Counted from the first letter of the stretch, positions 20,446-30,531 are shown. The stretch: DNA of 64,000 bases from Dryomyza anilis (GCA_951804985.1 OX638132.1:41103152-41167151); one strand, 5' to 3'. A program made the numbers and translations. The notes: generated from the sequence alone by a model not told the origin.

Positions 20446-21014
20446 AAACATGAAATCAGAAATCATTCAATATTGCGAAGTAGGGCGCAGAGAGCCGACA
20501 TGCAGCAGGACATTGAACGATAAGTAGCATAAACATTTTCTCAATATATATTGTCTTCCTCATTGCAGACTAGTAAAGGACACTTTGGAATTTTAATGGT
20601 GGAACAAAGCCATGGATCATGGAAGCAGAAATCAATGTCTTCAATACAAACGAATCAATTAACGGTTGCATCTATTTTGTTTAACTGCTCCCATGATTTT
20701 CTGCAGCAGCCTTAACTGCGGTTTATAAACTGTTTGTGTGTGATGGAAATTACTACTTTGTGCACCATCTTGATTTAATAATTAAATTAATATTATAATG
20801 AAATTTTTTTATAATTAATTATTAAAATAATCAATTAAAAATAACATACAAAAATATAATGTACTTGTTTTAATTTACAAATATAAATAATATTTAAGTA
20901 ATCCCTTTTTTCCACTCAGTTTACAGCACGTTTATGGTACGTTTTGTTGTATTCCTCTCCGTTTTTATTAAAAATAAGGTACGATAATGGCACGATTTCA
21001 GTGCGTTTCAATCG
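20446..21014. other. Family C interior, no gene seen
   Basis: Includes a block with CATGGATCATGGAAGCAG and AACTGCTCCCATGATTTTCTG, which are partly inverted to each other, and AT-rich DNA. 20930-21014 has ACGTTTTG, CCGTTTTT and GGCACGAT words and resembles 21920-21985. Confidence 0.4.
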
Positions 21015-21016
21015 TA

Positions 21017-21916
21017 CACACATAGAAAATTATTGTCGAATCCGACAACAATTTTAAAATATTTTATGTTAAAATGGATCCATACATATTATTATCGAAT
21101 TATTGTCGGATATAACAATAAAATTATCAAACAAGTATTGAAAATAAAATTTTTGATTTTATTAATTTTATTGTTAGTTTCATTTTCCGCTTTGAATGAC
21201 ATTTTACATTCTAAATTAATAACATAAAAAATCACACAAAAAAAACACACACTGGTTTAACATTTTAATGCATTTTTATTTGAAAAATCTAAAGAAATCG
21301 ACATCATTGTCGGTTCGCCGACATGTTAGCATGCATCACTGCTGATAGATATGTTGCAGGCCTTTTCCACAGCAGGTCTTTTCGCTGCCTCATGACGTCA
21401 GTCATCGGAATCGAGGACAGTCTTGAGATTGGCTCTTTGCTCGGCATTTTGCTAATTTTATTCGAAGAAGTGTGACGTCTCATGTGCAGGAAATCGATCT
21501 TATGTGCAGGAAATCTCGTCTCGGCTTGAGAATCATGCGACCGATTCGACACCACGTCAATTGTGCAACTCGAAATACCCGATCTGGTGGCCGAGAACGG
21601 CGGGCTAATTAGGGTCAGCTTCGATTCGGAGGATGTCGCGTGGCACCTTCAGACGCGTTTCCTGATGTAGCCGATCATATGAAAAACATTGGTCTGTGTG
21701 CCGACGATATCGCGCGAAGATAACGAATATATTTGAAGACTGAAAATATAAAATTTCAAAAATATAAATAATAATTGTATATGTCAAATTTATGCTACAG
21801 GGTGTCATAAAAAATCAATAATATTATGTTCAAACTAAAAATAATATTGTCGTTTGTTGTTTTCAAGAAATTGATAATATTTATTTTCAAAATTCGACAT
21901 TTATTTTCTATGTGTG
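21017..21916 (-). mobile_element. Family V' DNA element, copy 2 (complete)
   Basis: Inverted termini CACACATAGAAAATTATTG and its mirror ending TTTTCTATGTGTG are flanked by TA on both sides. It is 900 bp and oriented opposite to copy 1. The interior carries the conserved frame at 21304-21721. The insertion lies inside family C-like DNA. Confidence 0.85.
21304..21721 (-). pseudogene. Conserved unidentified ORF carried by family V', second copy
   Basis: Minus-strand counterpart of 16183-16599. It encodes IFARYRRHTDQCFSYDRL, then LKVPRDILRIEADP, and, after a 13-base insertion that shifts frame, ETRFPAHKIDFLHMRRHTSS through MHANMSANRQ and a stop. Both copies end at the same codon and are followed by the same AATAAA-containing tail. 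Confidence 0.6.
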
Positions 21917-21919
21917 TAC

Positions 21920-22365
21920 TACAAAAATTTGTACTCAGTTTAAAGTACGATACAATGGCACGTTTTCGGCACGTCATAACGGATTTTAATCTGGTTCGAA
22001 TACGTTGACGATGTTCCTTAAAACCCGCTCTCCAATACGTATCCGGATTCAGAAATCAGCACGTTTCCGGAGTATGATTCCGTTTTGCTGTACCGATAAC
22101 GAAACATAAGCGCTTCCGTTAAAGGTACAGCATATACGGAATCAGATTCGACAAAACGTGACATCGAAAACGGTGTTGGAAACCGTTTTTCATACAGTTT
22201 CGACGCACCGTTAACGTATCGTATTTTCAAAATAAAACGGAGTGAGCTCCGTAGTCGACGTTACGTTTCTGTGCCGTATGCGATCCGCATAATTTCTATA
22301 AAACGGAGTGGACTCCGTTGAGTGTAATAAAAAACGTACCGTATACGGTACGTTTTTATGTCGTA
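21920..22365. mobile_element. Family C-related block, copy 4
   Basis: Very dense in CCGTTTT/AAAACGG, ACGGAGT and GGTACGTTTT words, including the near-palindrome AACGTACCGTATACGGTACG at 22333-22352. Related in word content to the other C blocks but not fully colinear. Confidence 0.55.
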
Positions 22366-23311
22366 TTTTTTTTTAAATACGGAATATCTTATTTTTTCAT
22401 ATATTTACTTTTAAATTAAATTAAAAGTTTTAACTTATTTAGAATAAATACAGTCAATTAATTTTTACTATATATTTATCTGCATATAAAATACTGGATT
22501 TGTTATAAACTAAAATTAATTACAAATTATGTACAATTAAAATAACAATTACGTAAAATTATTAATATTAATGAATATATTTATAAATGTGTCCATTAAA
22601 TTACTGCATTAACATCTGCATCTTTGAATTTCTGGATTTACACAACTGTAAATAAATAAACAAGTTAAATAGGTTTTTTATTATTAACTTATTAATCAGA
22701 AGAAATTTCTAACCAATGTAGAAATCAGAGATACGAAATAATTTAAGTGTACCACAATTTATATTTCAAAATTTCCCTTTTTCTACAGCAAATTAAAAAT
22801 ACCACAAATGGGAAATTTTGTATATAACTGGCAACTATTCCACAAATAAAAAAATGTCCTACGGAGTCAGTGTTGCCAATGATATAATAATAATAATTAA
22901 TATATTTATACAATAATTTTGGTGTTGGTACAATATACAATCCTAACATGGATTTATACAATCTTTTTCATATCGGCAAATTTTATTTATAGTGAAGTCT
23001 TTTTTATTAAATGTGTCGAACTATTTATTTTATTAAGTTTCAATTCACTATATATATGTAATTTTATCGATGAAAGCGAAACCTAATCGAACAGAACTAA
23101 CGAACAGATATACTCAGAAGAAAATGTACCATTAAGTACTTTAAGGTACGACCATTGATCTTATGGTTCATGTATTAATAGTTTTTTCTTTTTAAATCAA
23201 AAGTTTTCTAATTAATTCAATAGTATTTGGAAAATTCAGTACCATAAATTTAAAATTTCAATATTATTATTTTAAATAGAATAAATACTGTTGTTTTAAT
23301 GGTTTCCTCCT
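22366..23311. other. AT-rich intergenic DNA, no gene seen
   Basis: Low GC and stops in all frames. No homologous block elsewhere in the window was recognised. Confidence 0.5.
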
Positions 23312-23545
23312 ATAATAATAAACGTGGTGTAAAAAAACACAAAAACGAATACAAACATGTTCGTTTTGTACGTCATTCTGCGTGTTTTCTCAAAATGGTC
23401 GCATGTATTTTTTGTAATAATCCACATTATTAAACGCGACATTGGTAAGGACTCAATGTATTTAATGTAAATTAATTATATTTATATATTTATTTATATA
23501 TTATAGAAAATAAATAATACATTGAACTTCTCTTATGGCAACCGT
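23312..23545. repeat. Dispersed repeat, family K, copy 2
   Basis: Colinear with 1185-1410, same orientation: AATAATAAACGT, TCAAAATGGTCGCATGT, TCCACATTATTAAACGCGAC and CTCTTATGGCAAC. Confidence 0.75.
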
Positions 23546-24130
23546 TATAACCTTTTGCAGCAAGAAGTGTCTCTTTATGTGTGGGTTGTAAAAGTGAATA
23601 TCAATTTCGACATTTAAATAAAACAAAAAATACAATAAATTAACTAAAATACATTTTTGTTTTAATAAATTATTAGGAAAATGTAATACGACTTTACCAT
23701 AAAATTAATAATACATATCAATAAATTTGTATAGGTCTTTCTTATTGTAATTAAAATATCACATTATAAAATTTATGGTATAACAATTTAAAAATTATAT
23801 TAATTCTTTGTCGAAGCAATTTATTAGTCTTCAAATAATTACATATTTGTAATCGTAGGCAAATATAATGAGTATCTCGTAGATGTGTATGGTTTTTTAT
23901 TTTTCATTTTTTTAAAATTTTGTCTGTTTAAAAAGGGGGGTATTGTTATGATTTAGATTTTTTTTTTTCTTAAAGATACAATAATTTTTTCTCAAATACA
24001 ATAATTTTTGACAGATAATACAATAATTCAATGCTACAGGGTTGGCATCATTGTACAGAGTGGAAAATATGGTTTCAAGTGTCAATTTTACTTACGTTTG
24101 ATAATTTTTTAAAATAATTTTTTAAAATTG
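23546..24130. other. AT-rich intergenic DNA, no gene seen
   Basis: Contains three close copies of ATACAATAATTTTT-like sequence at 23966-24030. Otherwise featureless. Confidence 0.45.
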
Positions 24131-24283
24131 ATGAAAACTGCCGTAGACAGCGATCATCAAACGCAATTCTTGAGCAGCAGCATGTCGACGAATTATTTGG
24201 AAGAAGCATTAGGAGTTGTAAAACCCGCAAGGTTCTGGCTGATCGAAAGCTTGCCGAATTTTCCTAGGTCATCCGAACCATAG
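24131..24283 (+). CDS. Small unidentified 50-codon ORF
   Basis: ATG to TAG with non-repetitive composition (NYLEEALGVVKPARFWLIES) in otherwise AT-rich DNA. A second frame of the same stretch is also open, which weakens the case. No family recognised. It may belong to the interior of the adjacent family C element. Confidence 0.25.
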   Translation: MKTAVDSDHQTQFLSSSMSTNYLEEALGVVKPARFWLIESLPNFPRSSEP

Positions 24284-24489
24284 TTGCAATAGGACAAAAC
24301 AAATGCATTTCAGCTTTAACATGTCCAATATCATGTCCAAAGTTCGCGACAATGTCTGTTTTTTTTTCATTAATTATCTAAATAGATGTTATTACCATTA
24401 AATATTTTATTAATTGTATGTGAATTTAATTTACATAATTTATTTTGATTCACATGCAGATCTGCTACACTGCTAGTAAATACACGAAC

Positions 24490-24813
24490 TAAAAATTTAA
24501 AAGAACAACGGAGTGAAAACGGAATAAAATCGGTGAATGGTGTCCGTACATAACGGAGTACACACGACATAAAAACGGTGTACCCCGTAGTAGACGGAGT
24601 TTAAACGTATACGTCACTACGGAGTGAAAACGGCAGAAAAACGGTATGTTCGAATTACAAACTATAAACGGCATTTAAACGGAGTCGAGTTATTTGGCAT
24701 GCCGTAAATTTTCCGTTTTCATTCAAGTATCGAAGGATCCGTCCTGTACGTACCGTTACAGACGAAATTGTGATTCCGTTTATTTACGGAGCTCACTTAA
24801 TTTGTTTCTTGGG
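24490..24813 (-). mobile_element. Family C element end, copy 3 (inverted)
   Basis: Ends TTTACGGAGCTCAC...TTTGTTTCTTGGG, the inverse of the terminus at 13976. Contains ACGGAGT, AAAACGG and CCGTTTTC words throughout. Confidence 0.75.
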
Positions 24814-24814
24814 T

Positions 24815-25327
24815 AATATTTCATAAACGTATTCGTAAACCTTGACCACTTGCATTGTATATCAGCTCATCGTGCATTTTCCGTGCAGTAGAATTCTCGG
24901 GATGACTTTCGTGTTTGGACCTGCACTTATATCCCATATTATAGCAATGAGTTTAAGATTCAACAAATTTGGAGAATGTCATGAGCAAGCCGAAGAAATT
25001 AATGTTATTCCAACGTTGGTTTTCGAAGTTAAAAAAACTTGACACGAAATTCACTACACAAAATTACTCAGTGGCAACCCAGTGACGTGATAAATTCAAT
25101 GTCAACAAGAAAATTTTCATTTTTTCACCACTACATATGTGCCACTGCATTCGCACAATCAGTGAGATCATTGTTTTTCGCTTGAATTAGCAAACAGACA
25201 AATCAATTAATATATAAGTGCAGATCCAAACACGAAAGTCATCCTGAGAATTCTACTGCACGGAAAATGACGATGAGCTGATATACAATGAAAGTGGGCA
25301 AGGTTTACGAATACGTTTATGAAATAT
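24815..25327. repeat. Foldback: ~117-bp inverted arms
   Basis: The left arm 24815-24932 is the reverse complement of 25212-25327, both containing the GCAGTAGAATTCTC / GAGAATTCTACTGC block and the CGTAAACCTTG / CAAGGTTTACG block. The spacer of about 280 bp is family A left-arm sequence. The right arm leads directly into the MIC26/27 fragment. Confidence 0.85.
25047..25205 (+). repeat. Family A left arm (solo)
   Basis: CACGAAATTCACTACAC, ACTCAGTGGCAACCCAGTG and CACTGCATTCGCACAATCAG match 27605-27681 plus 28512-28620. In inverse orientation they match 30036-30165 and 37590-37715. Confidence 0.8.
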
Positions 25328-25587
25328 TAATATATTTTCATTCATACGCAGACAACATTGATATTTTACGTGAACCTGGCAATGTTATACATCGCAGTGG
25401 CGCAATTGGATTCACTGGTTTGATCTTCGAGGCACGTCGTGGATTTGACAAGAAGTTCCTGTACACTGCCACCGGTGCAGGTGCTGTTGCAGCTTTAGAA
25501 TTTACTTTAATTCCTTTTAATATACCCAGCAATAACATTGTTAAGAGCGTCGGGTTAAAATTGACCGAAACTTTTGTGAGCGTGTGA
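25288..25587 (+). pseudogene. MICOS subunit MIC26/27 (ApoO family) fragment, copy 1
   Basis: An open frame carries the core of the apolipoprotein O/MIC26-MIC27 family: DILREPGNVIHRSGAIGFTG, then ARRGFDKKFLYTATGAGAVA. In full proteins this region holds the glycine-rich membrane segment that places the protein in the inner mitochondrial membrane, where MICOS shapes cristae. The sequence before the homology (TTTTCATTCATACGCAG) looks like a splice acceptor. The frame loses family similarity after GAVAALE and ends at 25587 without the expected C-terminal region. About 40 residues are recognisable out of a protein of ~200, so this is an isolated exon fragment inside a repeat. Compared with copies 2 and 3 it has FE for FA and FD for FY. 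Confidence 0.65.
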
Positions 25588-25589
25588 AT

Positions 25590-26283
25590 TTTTATCTCTT
25601 TCTCACTCATCTGAAATGAGATACAATTGAATATATGTTTATCACTGTTCTTTTGGTAATAAGTGACGATTAAATTACATGTAAATTTACGAAATATTTT
25701 ACATAACATATACTGTTTTAATTTTGAGGTTAGGGACGGTTAAATTAATAGTAAACTAACCAAAATTAGACCAAATAAAACCAAAAAACCCAAAATTCTA
25801 TAGTTTTCATTTTTATTGCGTTGAATATAATGCGCATTACATTCAACATGTTTGCATTACAAAATTTTCTTTAAAAACGACTTTTGTTTGCCGTTGTTTT
25901 GCTTCCTTCCATGCATTTGTTTAATGCAGATGACCCTTCCAATTTGATGATATCTATAATATAAGTAGATAAATAAGCAATATATGCAAATAATGTTTTC
26001 AATATACTTTCTTTTAGTGTTTATCAATTGTTTATAATTTAAGTAACATCTTTTTTCAACTCCTGCTGTAGCGGCTACTGTTGCAAACGTAATAAATAAC
26101 TTACAAATAAAAAATGGTGGCAAACCGACGCGCAAAAATATTAGTATTCATTACTAGTAATATTACGGGTCATATATCTATCATTGATCCTGCAGGGATG
26201 TATTTCAAATTATTTATGTATGAGTGAGAAAATATAATATTGGCTTTGTGTTGTAGTTTCGGTGAGGCATGTCTTGCTGGGTA
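25590..26283. other. Intergenic, no gene seen
   Basis: AT-rich. No repeat relationship to the rest of the window was recognised. Confidence 0.45.
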
Positions 26284-27159
26284 TACATTAAGAAAACAAG
26301 ATGTTTATGAAAGTTTTCCTGCAACTATCCTTTTAAATTTACGCCTTGTATCAAATATTCAAACATCCCATAAGTTTCAATAAAGTTGCAGCAAAACTAT
26401 TAATATTTTTTGAATATGACATATATGCAGATAGTTACGAGATGTTTGCCACAACAAAAATGAAAATTGAGATATTTACAGTTTACTGATAGCAAACATC
26501 CTGAGTTCTTGGACATTTGCATCAACACTTTTGTGGTATTTTGACATTTGACTACGATAAAAAAGGAAAATGGCGTACTTATTCCTTACGCTCGATTTAT
26601 CCACAACAATTAAGTAAATCAAATGGTGTAAAAAAGTGCCAATCAAATATTACATTTTAATGGTGAAAAGTGATAATAAAATATCCTGTGATTTAAATTA
26701 TCAACACGTGATAGAAAATATTTCTTTTCAGAGTTTACTTTGATGATAGCGTCGCCGTTCGGACTTGGTTCTTCTGCGAAGAAATCTCAAGTCGTTGTAC
26801 AATTTTACCGTCGAAGGATTTATAAAGACGATGGCGATGTATAACCAGGATACTGTTTTAATTGTAAAATAAATAAGAATACATTTGATTCATTTCCTTT
26901 CAATTCAATAAAAATTACTCCGCGAATTTTAATGGAGTACCTTTTCCAAATATTCCAGAACTATTTTCCTATTTGTAAGATGTTTAATTGATGGTTTCTA
27001 TACATAATCGTAAATTAGAAATATGGTTGCTAGCAATATTTGACGTATTTGACGGATGTTTGAGAGATGGTTGTCTCAAATACGATTTAAGTAATTTGTA
27101 AATAACTTGATATTTAGGGCTGTGATATTTCTGGCAATCATCTTTGTTTTCTTAGTGTA
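26284..27159. mobile_element. Family T DNA element, copy 3 (complete, longest)
   Basis: Starts at TACATTAAGAAAACAAGATG and ends at CATCTTTGTTTTCTTAGTG TA, with TA at both ends. 876 bp; colinear with 16943-17768 and with 2935-3399. It keeps the full exon-like module at 26732-26844. Family R copy 3 begins a few bases downstream. Confidence 0.85.
26732..26844 (+). CDS. Exon-like module carried by family T
   Basis: Acceptor AATATTTCTTTTCAG, then 36 open codons and TAA, then AAAATAAATAAG. The peptide contains LMIASPFGLGSSAKKSQVVV and FYRRRIYKDDGDV. In copy 2 a 45-base (15-codon) internal deletion keeps the frame and the same stop. The layout (acceptor, short frame, stop, polyadenylation signal) is that of a captured 3'-terminal exon. 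Protein family not recognised. Confidence 0.4.
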
Positions 27160-27165
27160 GTATTA

Positions 27166-27497
27166 TAACTTATATGCGTTTTCTTTTATTTTATATTGAA
27201 ATTTTTAATTAGGGAAATATATGGGCTTGAATTCAAGTGTAATTTTAAGGTCGAATGAATTTTTATTTATAGCTTACAATTAAGGTAAACCTGGAATGTA
27301 TAATGATTGTCGGAATTCATATTTAGGGAAAGGTTAGATTCAATTGGATAAAACCTACGAGTTTTGCTGGAGAACGGTATGGTTTTCAAGCTTACAATTA
27401 CAAAAAGTTGAACGCTTTTCTCCAGTGAAAGCTTCGATATCCGTGTTCAAAATATATTCGAAAATCACTTAATATCCAGGTTTTTGGTTTATTATGA
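27166..27497 (-). repeat. Dispersed repeat, family R, copy 3
   Basis: Reverse orientation, from TATTATAACTTATATGCG through TTGAATTCAAGTGTAATTTT and AAAAGTTGAACGCTTTTCTC to ATATCCAGGTTTTTGGTTTA. Confidence 0.85.
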
Positions 27498-27664
27498 ATA
27501 AGAAATGAGTTGAATAAGAAATGTGAACCAGTGTGGATGTAATGTCTTGATCAAGCCGAATAAATGAATGTTATTTCAACGTTGGTTTTTGAAGTTAAAA
27601 AAACTTGACACGAAATTCACTACACAAAATTACTCAGTGGCAACCCAGTGACGTGATAAATTAA

Positions 27665-27911
27665 ATGTCAACAAGAAAATTGTATTGAAAGTTTTTGAAG
27701 AAACAACACAACACAGGCAATGATCATACGGACGGTTTCGGATACAGCCAAGTATCCTCATCAGTGATCTTGTGTGATGACGTTGTGATAACATCAAATG
27801 TTTCGTATATATGAACAAGGCGCGGTTGGGATTTGAACTCATTTCGTCAGAAACGATGGGAGTTAGTAGACAAGCACGCTAGGTGTTTGGCTACAGAACC
27901 ACACAACCGTC
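27665..27911 (-). mobile_element. tRNA-derived SINE, copy 1
   Basis: On the minus strand the head has a tRNA-like B box (GAGTTCAAATCCCA, 27828-27841 on plus) preceded by a tRNA-like stretch with CTAGCGTGCTTGTCTACTAA. The tail continues TTGTTCATATATACGAAACA and ends CTTCAAAAACTTTCAATA. It is near identical to 28264-28510. Confidence 0.75.
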
Positions 27912-28263
27912 ACTCGTCTAATTTGCAGTTTTGTCTGTTCTATTTTTTAAAACAGAATTTGTTGCAACAACGACGAATGGTGCCGAAGTTCGATAAAACG
28001 AATGTATTTGAGTAACGCATCGGTTTTGCTTTTGTTGTTGCTATTAATTCGTGTTCCTATTTTCGCAATGATTCAATCTCAGGCCTATGCTTGTTGTTAG
28101 TATAACAACTTTCATAGGAAGCACTGGAATAGCACTGCATATGTGGAACATGTCTGCTTATCGGTGCAAACAACCACAGTGTATTTTATTATTTGATGGT
28201 TATTCGATGTACTCTTTTGGAAGATAGCCGACATCTAATTGACTGAAAGCCCAGGTCAAGGCT
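27912..28263. other. Spacer between the two SINEs
   Basis: About 350 bases unrelated to the surrounding family A DNA. No open frame of note. It must have arrived with one of the SINE insertions or be part of a composite unit. Confidence 0.45.
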
Positions 28264-28510
28264 AAGTTCTATTGAAAGTTTTTGAAGAAACAACAACAAA
28301 TTGAAAACACAACACAGGCTATGATCATACGGACCGGTTGGGATACAGACAAGTATCCTCATCAGTTATCTTTGTGTGATGACGTTGTGATAACATCAAA
28401 TGTTTCGTATATATGAACAAGGCGCTGTTGGGATTTGAACTCATGTCGTCAGAAACGATGGGAGTTGGTAGACAAGCACGCTAGGTGTTTGGTTACAGAA
28501 CCACACAACC
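28264..28510 (-). mobile_element. tRNA-derived SINE, copy 2
   Basis: Same orientation and sequence as copy 1; the B box complement GGGATTTGAAC is at 28430-28440. The block of both SINEs plus spacer is flanked by AAAATT on the left (27676-27681) and right (28511-28516), where family A sequence resumes. Confidence 0.75.
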
Positions 28511-28698
28511 AAAATTTTAATTTATTTTTCACCACTACATATGCTCCACTGCATTCGCACAATCAGTGAGATCATAGTTTTTCGCTTGAATTCGCAAACA
28601 GACAAATCAATTAATATATAAGTGCAGGTGCAAACACGAAAGTCAACCCGAGAATTCTACTGCACGTAAAATGCACAATGAGCTGATATATAATATAA

Positions 28699-28931
28699 GT
28701 GGCCAAAGTTTACGAATACGTTTATGAAATCTTAATATATTTTTATTCTTACGCAGACAACATTGATATTTTACGCGAACCTGGCAATGTTATACATCGC
28801 AGTGGCGCAATTGGATTCACTGGTTTGATCTTCGCGGCACGTCGTGGATTTTACAAGAAGTTCCTGTACACTGCCACCGGTGCATGTGCTGTTGCAGCTG
28901 TAGAACATACTTTAATTCCTTTTAATACATA
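28699..28931 (+). pseudogene. MIC26/27 (ApoO family) fragment, copy 2
   Basis: The same ApoO-family core as copy 1 (DILREPGNVIHRSGAIGFTG, then FAARRGFYKKFLYTATGA), closer to the family consensus at FAARRGFYKK. The frame has no ATG before the homology. Family similarity stops at AVAAVE, and family V is inserted a few codons later, so the open frame that runs on to 29103 is transposon sequence. A TTCTTACGCAG acceptor-like site precedes the conserved part. Confidence 0.65.
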
Positions 28932-29749
28932 CACGCATAGAAATCTATTGTTACATTTTATAATATGCTATTGCCATTTGAAAACATTAAATAATAATGT
29001 GGCAGCTCTATTTTGTTATGTCAAATGTTGTTATTGTTTACAATATTTTAAAATGAAGTTCAATAAATTGTTTCAAAAATTTACAAATAAAAATAACAAA
29101 TAAAAATAAAAATAACAAACTTTTTTAGTTTTTAATGTAATTGCAGATACGCTATTGCATATTGGAATGTCACGCGGCAAACGGAAATCCGAGAATAGTC
29201 CTGTAAAAAATGACAAGATCAAACGGTCCTCTCTGGGCAATCGCACCAAATATGTGGACACATTGCATATGGATCATGGTGTCAAGCAAATGGGGAATGA
29301 TAAGCGCTCGCAAAGAAAAGGGATTTGTTCGGTTTCCGATAATCAACGCAAAAAATCCAAAGAGCAGCTCATACCGTAGTTGACGGCAGCTGCACTCCAG
29401 GCGAAAATCGCGATAAGAGACACAACGCTTAACTCGGTCACATCGAAAATACTGATGTTTGTGCCCTCCTGTCATTTGTTTTTTTTTTAATTACCTTTTA
29501 AATAAAATAGAAAACATCCATATAAATATAATTCTTTTTTTTTTATACCAATTTCATAATAAAATGACAACTTCATTACATATAAAATTGTCAATATATG
29601 TTTTTATAATCAACAATCAAATAAAATTTTGAAAATTCACAATCCAATTTTTAAAACCGACAATAAAATGACAATAATATAATGGGATCTATTTTGAACA
29701 TGCATATTGTAATTTTATTGTCGGATCTAACAATATATTTCTATGCGTG
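28932..29749. mobile_element. Family V DNA element, copy 1
   Basis: Inverted termini CACGCATAGAAATCTATTG and CAATATATTTCTATGCGTG with TA on both sides. 818 bp. The insertion is into the MIC26/27-carrying DNA: the uninterrupted site is seen at 25520. It carries an exon-like module at 29147-29379. Confidence 0.85.
29147..29379 (+). CDS. Exon-like module carried by family V, copy 1
   Basis: Acceptor TTTTTAATGTAATTGCAG, then 76 open codons to TAG. The internal ATG at 29167 starts SRGKRKSENSPVKNDKIKRS and the frame continues with LGNRTKYVDTLHMDHGVK. The product would be strongly basic and rich in K, R and S, like a nuclear protein tail. Past the TAG the same frame stays open for about 37 more codons (LTAAALQAKIAIRDTTLNSV), so the TAG may be a late lesion. 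No transposase motif. Family not recognised. Confidence 0.35.
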
Positions 29750-29751
29750 TA

Positions 29752-30027
29752 GTATTATAACTTATATGCGATTTTTTTATTTTATATTTAAACCTTTAAT
29801 TAGGGAAATATATACACTTGAATTCAAGTGTAATTTGAAGGTCGAATCACATTTTATTTATAGCTTACAATTAAGTTAAACCTCGAATGTATATTGAAAG
29901 TCGGAATTCAAGTTTAGGTAAAGGCTAGATTCAATTGGATAAAAAGCTAACAGTTTTGCTGGCTTCGACATCCATGTTCAATATACATTCAATAATCACT
30001 TAATATCCAGGTTTTTGGTTTATTGGG
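29752..30027 (-). repeat. Dispersed repeat, family R, copy 4
   Basis: Directly follows family V. Minus-strand orientation, with TTAATTAGGGAAATATATAC and ATATCCAGGTTTTTGGTTTA. It lacks the middle block found in copy 3. Confidence 0.85.
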
Positions 30028-30390
30028 ATATTAAATGATTTGCCTGTTTGCTAATTCTAGCGAAAAACAATGATCTCACTGGCTGTGCGAATGCAGTGTT
30101 GACATTTAATTTATCACGTTACTGGGTTGCCACTGAGTAATTTTGTGCAGTGAATTTCGTGTAAAGCTTGATCATGACATTACGTCCACACTAGTTGTAA
30201 AAAAATTCTTCAAATTTATCGAACCTTCAACTCATTCCACTGCTGCGTTCGTTCGTATTTACGACGTATTTACGATCAAAACGTAAGACATCCCTGACAA
30301 AAGTGTGCGACACTTGTTCAGATTTACGAACTAAATAGGTGCTGTATCAGACTTAACGCGACATACACATCTCACATATTTTTCTAAAGT

Positions 30391-30531
30391 ATGTCTAAGA
30401 GAAATTACGTACAAAACAGAGAGAGCAAAAGAAAAAATATTCAAAAATCAGCCAATCACAAACGAGGTGAAGCAAACGAGGTGGTCAGACTTTTAGAACA
30501 GACATTCAAAGCAATGTCGGACGTAATCTGA
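30391..30531 (+). CDS. Candidate small ORF, unit A version (46 aa)
   Basis: ATG TCT AAG AGA opens MSKRNYVQNRESKRKNIQKS and ends EVVRLLEQTFKAMSDVI before TGA. The first 30 codons match the unit B frame at 37941; after codon 29 the DNA differs by a replaced segment and the two frames diverge. The upstream 120 bases are GC-richer than the surroundings. Unknown function; coding status uncertain. Confidence 0.3.
   Translation: MSKRNYVQNRESKRKNIQKSANHKRGEANEVVRLLEQTFKAMSDVI

Larger units (their letters stand above)
27530..30200. mobile_element. Family A DNA element with nested insertions
   Basis: Long inverted ends: ACCAGTGTGGATGTAATG...TTGATCAAG and CACGAAATTCACTACAC...ACTCAGTGGC at the left (27530-27681) recur inverted at 30036-30200. 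Within it are two SINEs plus spacer (27682-28511), the MIC26/27 fragment (28699-28930), family V (28932-29749) and family R (29752-30027). Removing these leaves roughly 0.7 kb, so the original was a short non-autonomous element carrying a host exon fragment. Confidence 0.6.

Noticed and set aside
24842..25042. 66-codon plus-strand frame
   Set aside because: It lies across the foldback arm and family A left arm and has no similarity to known proteins.
29073..29475. Minus-strand frames of 62 and 101 codons opposite the family V module
   Set aside because: They overlap the plus-strand frame that follows a splice acceptor; the minus frames have no supporting signal. The same applies at 36622-37024.
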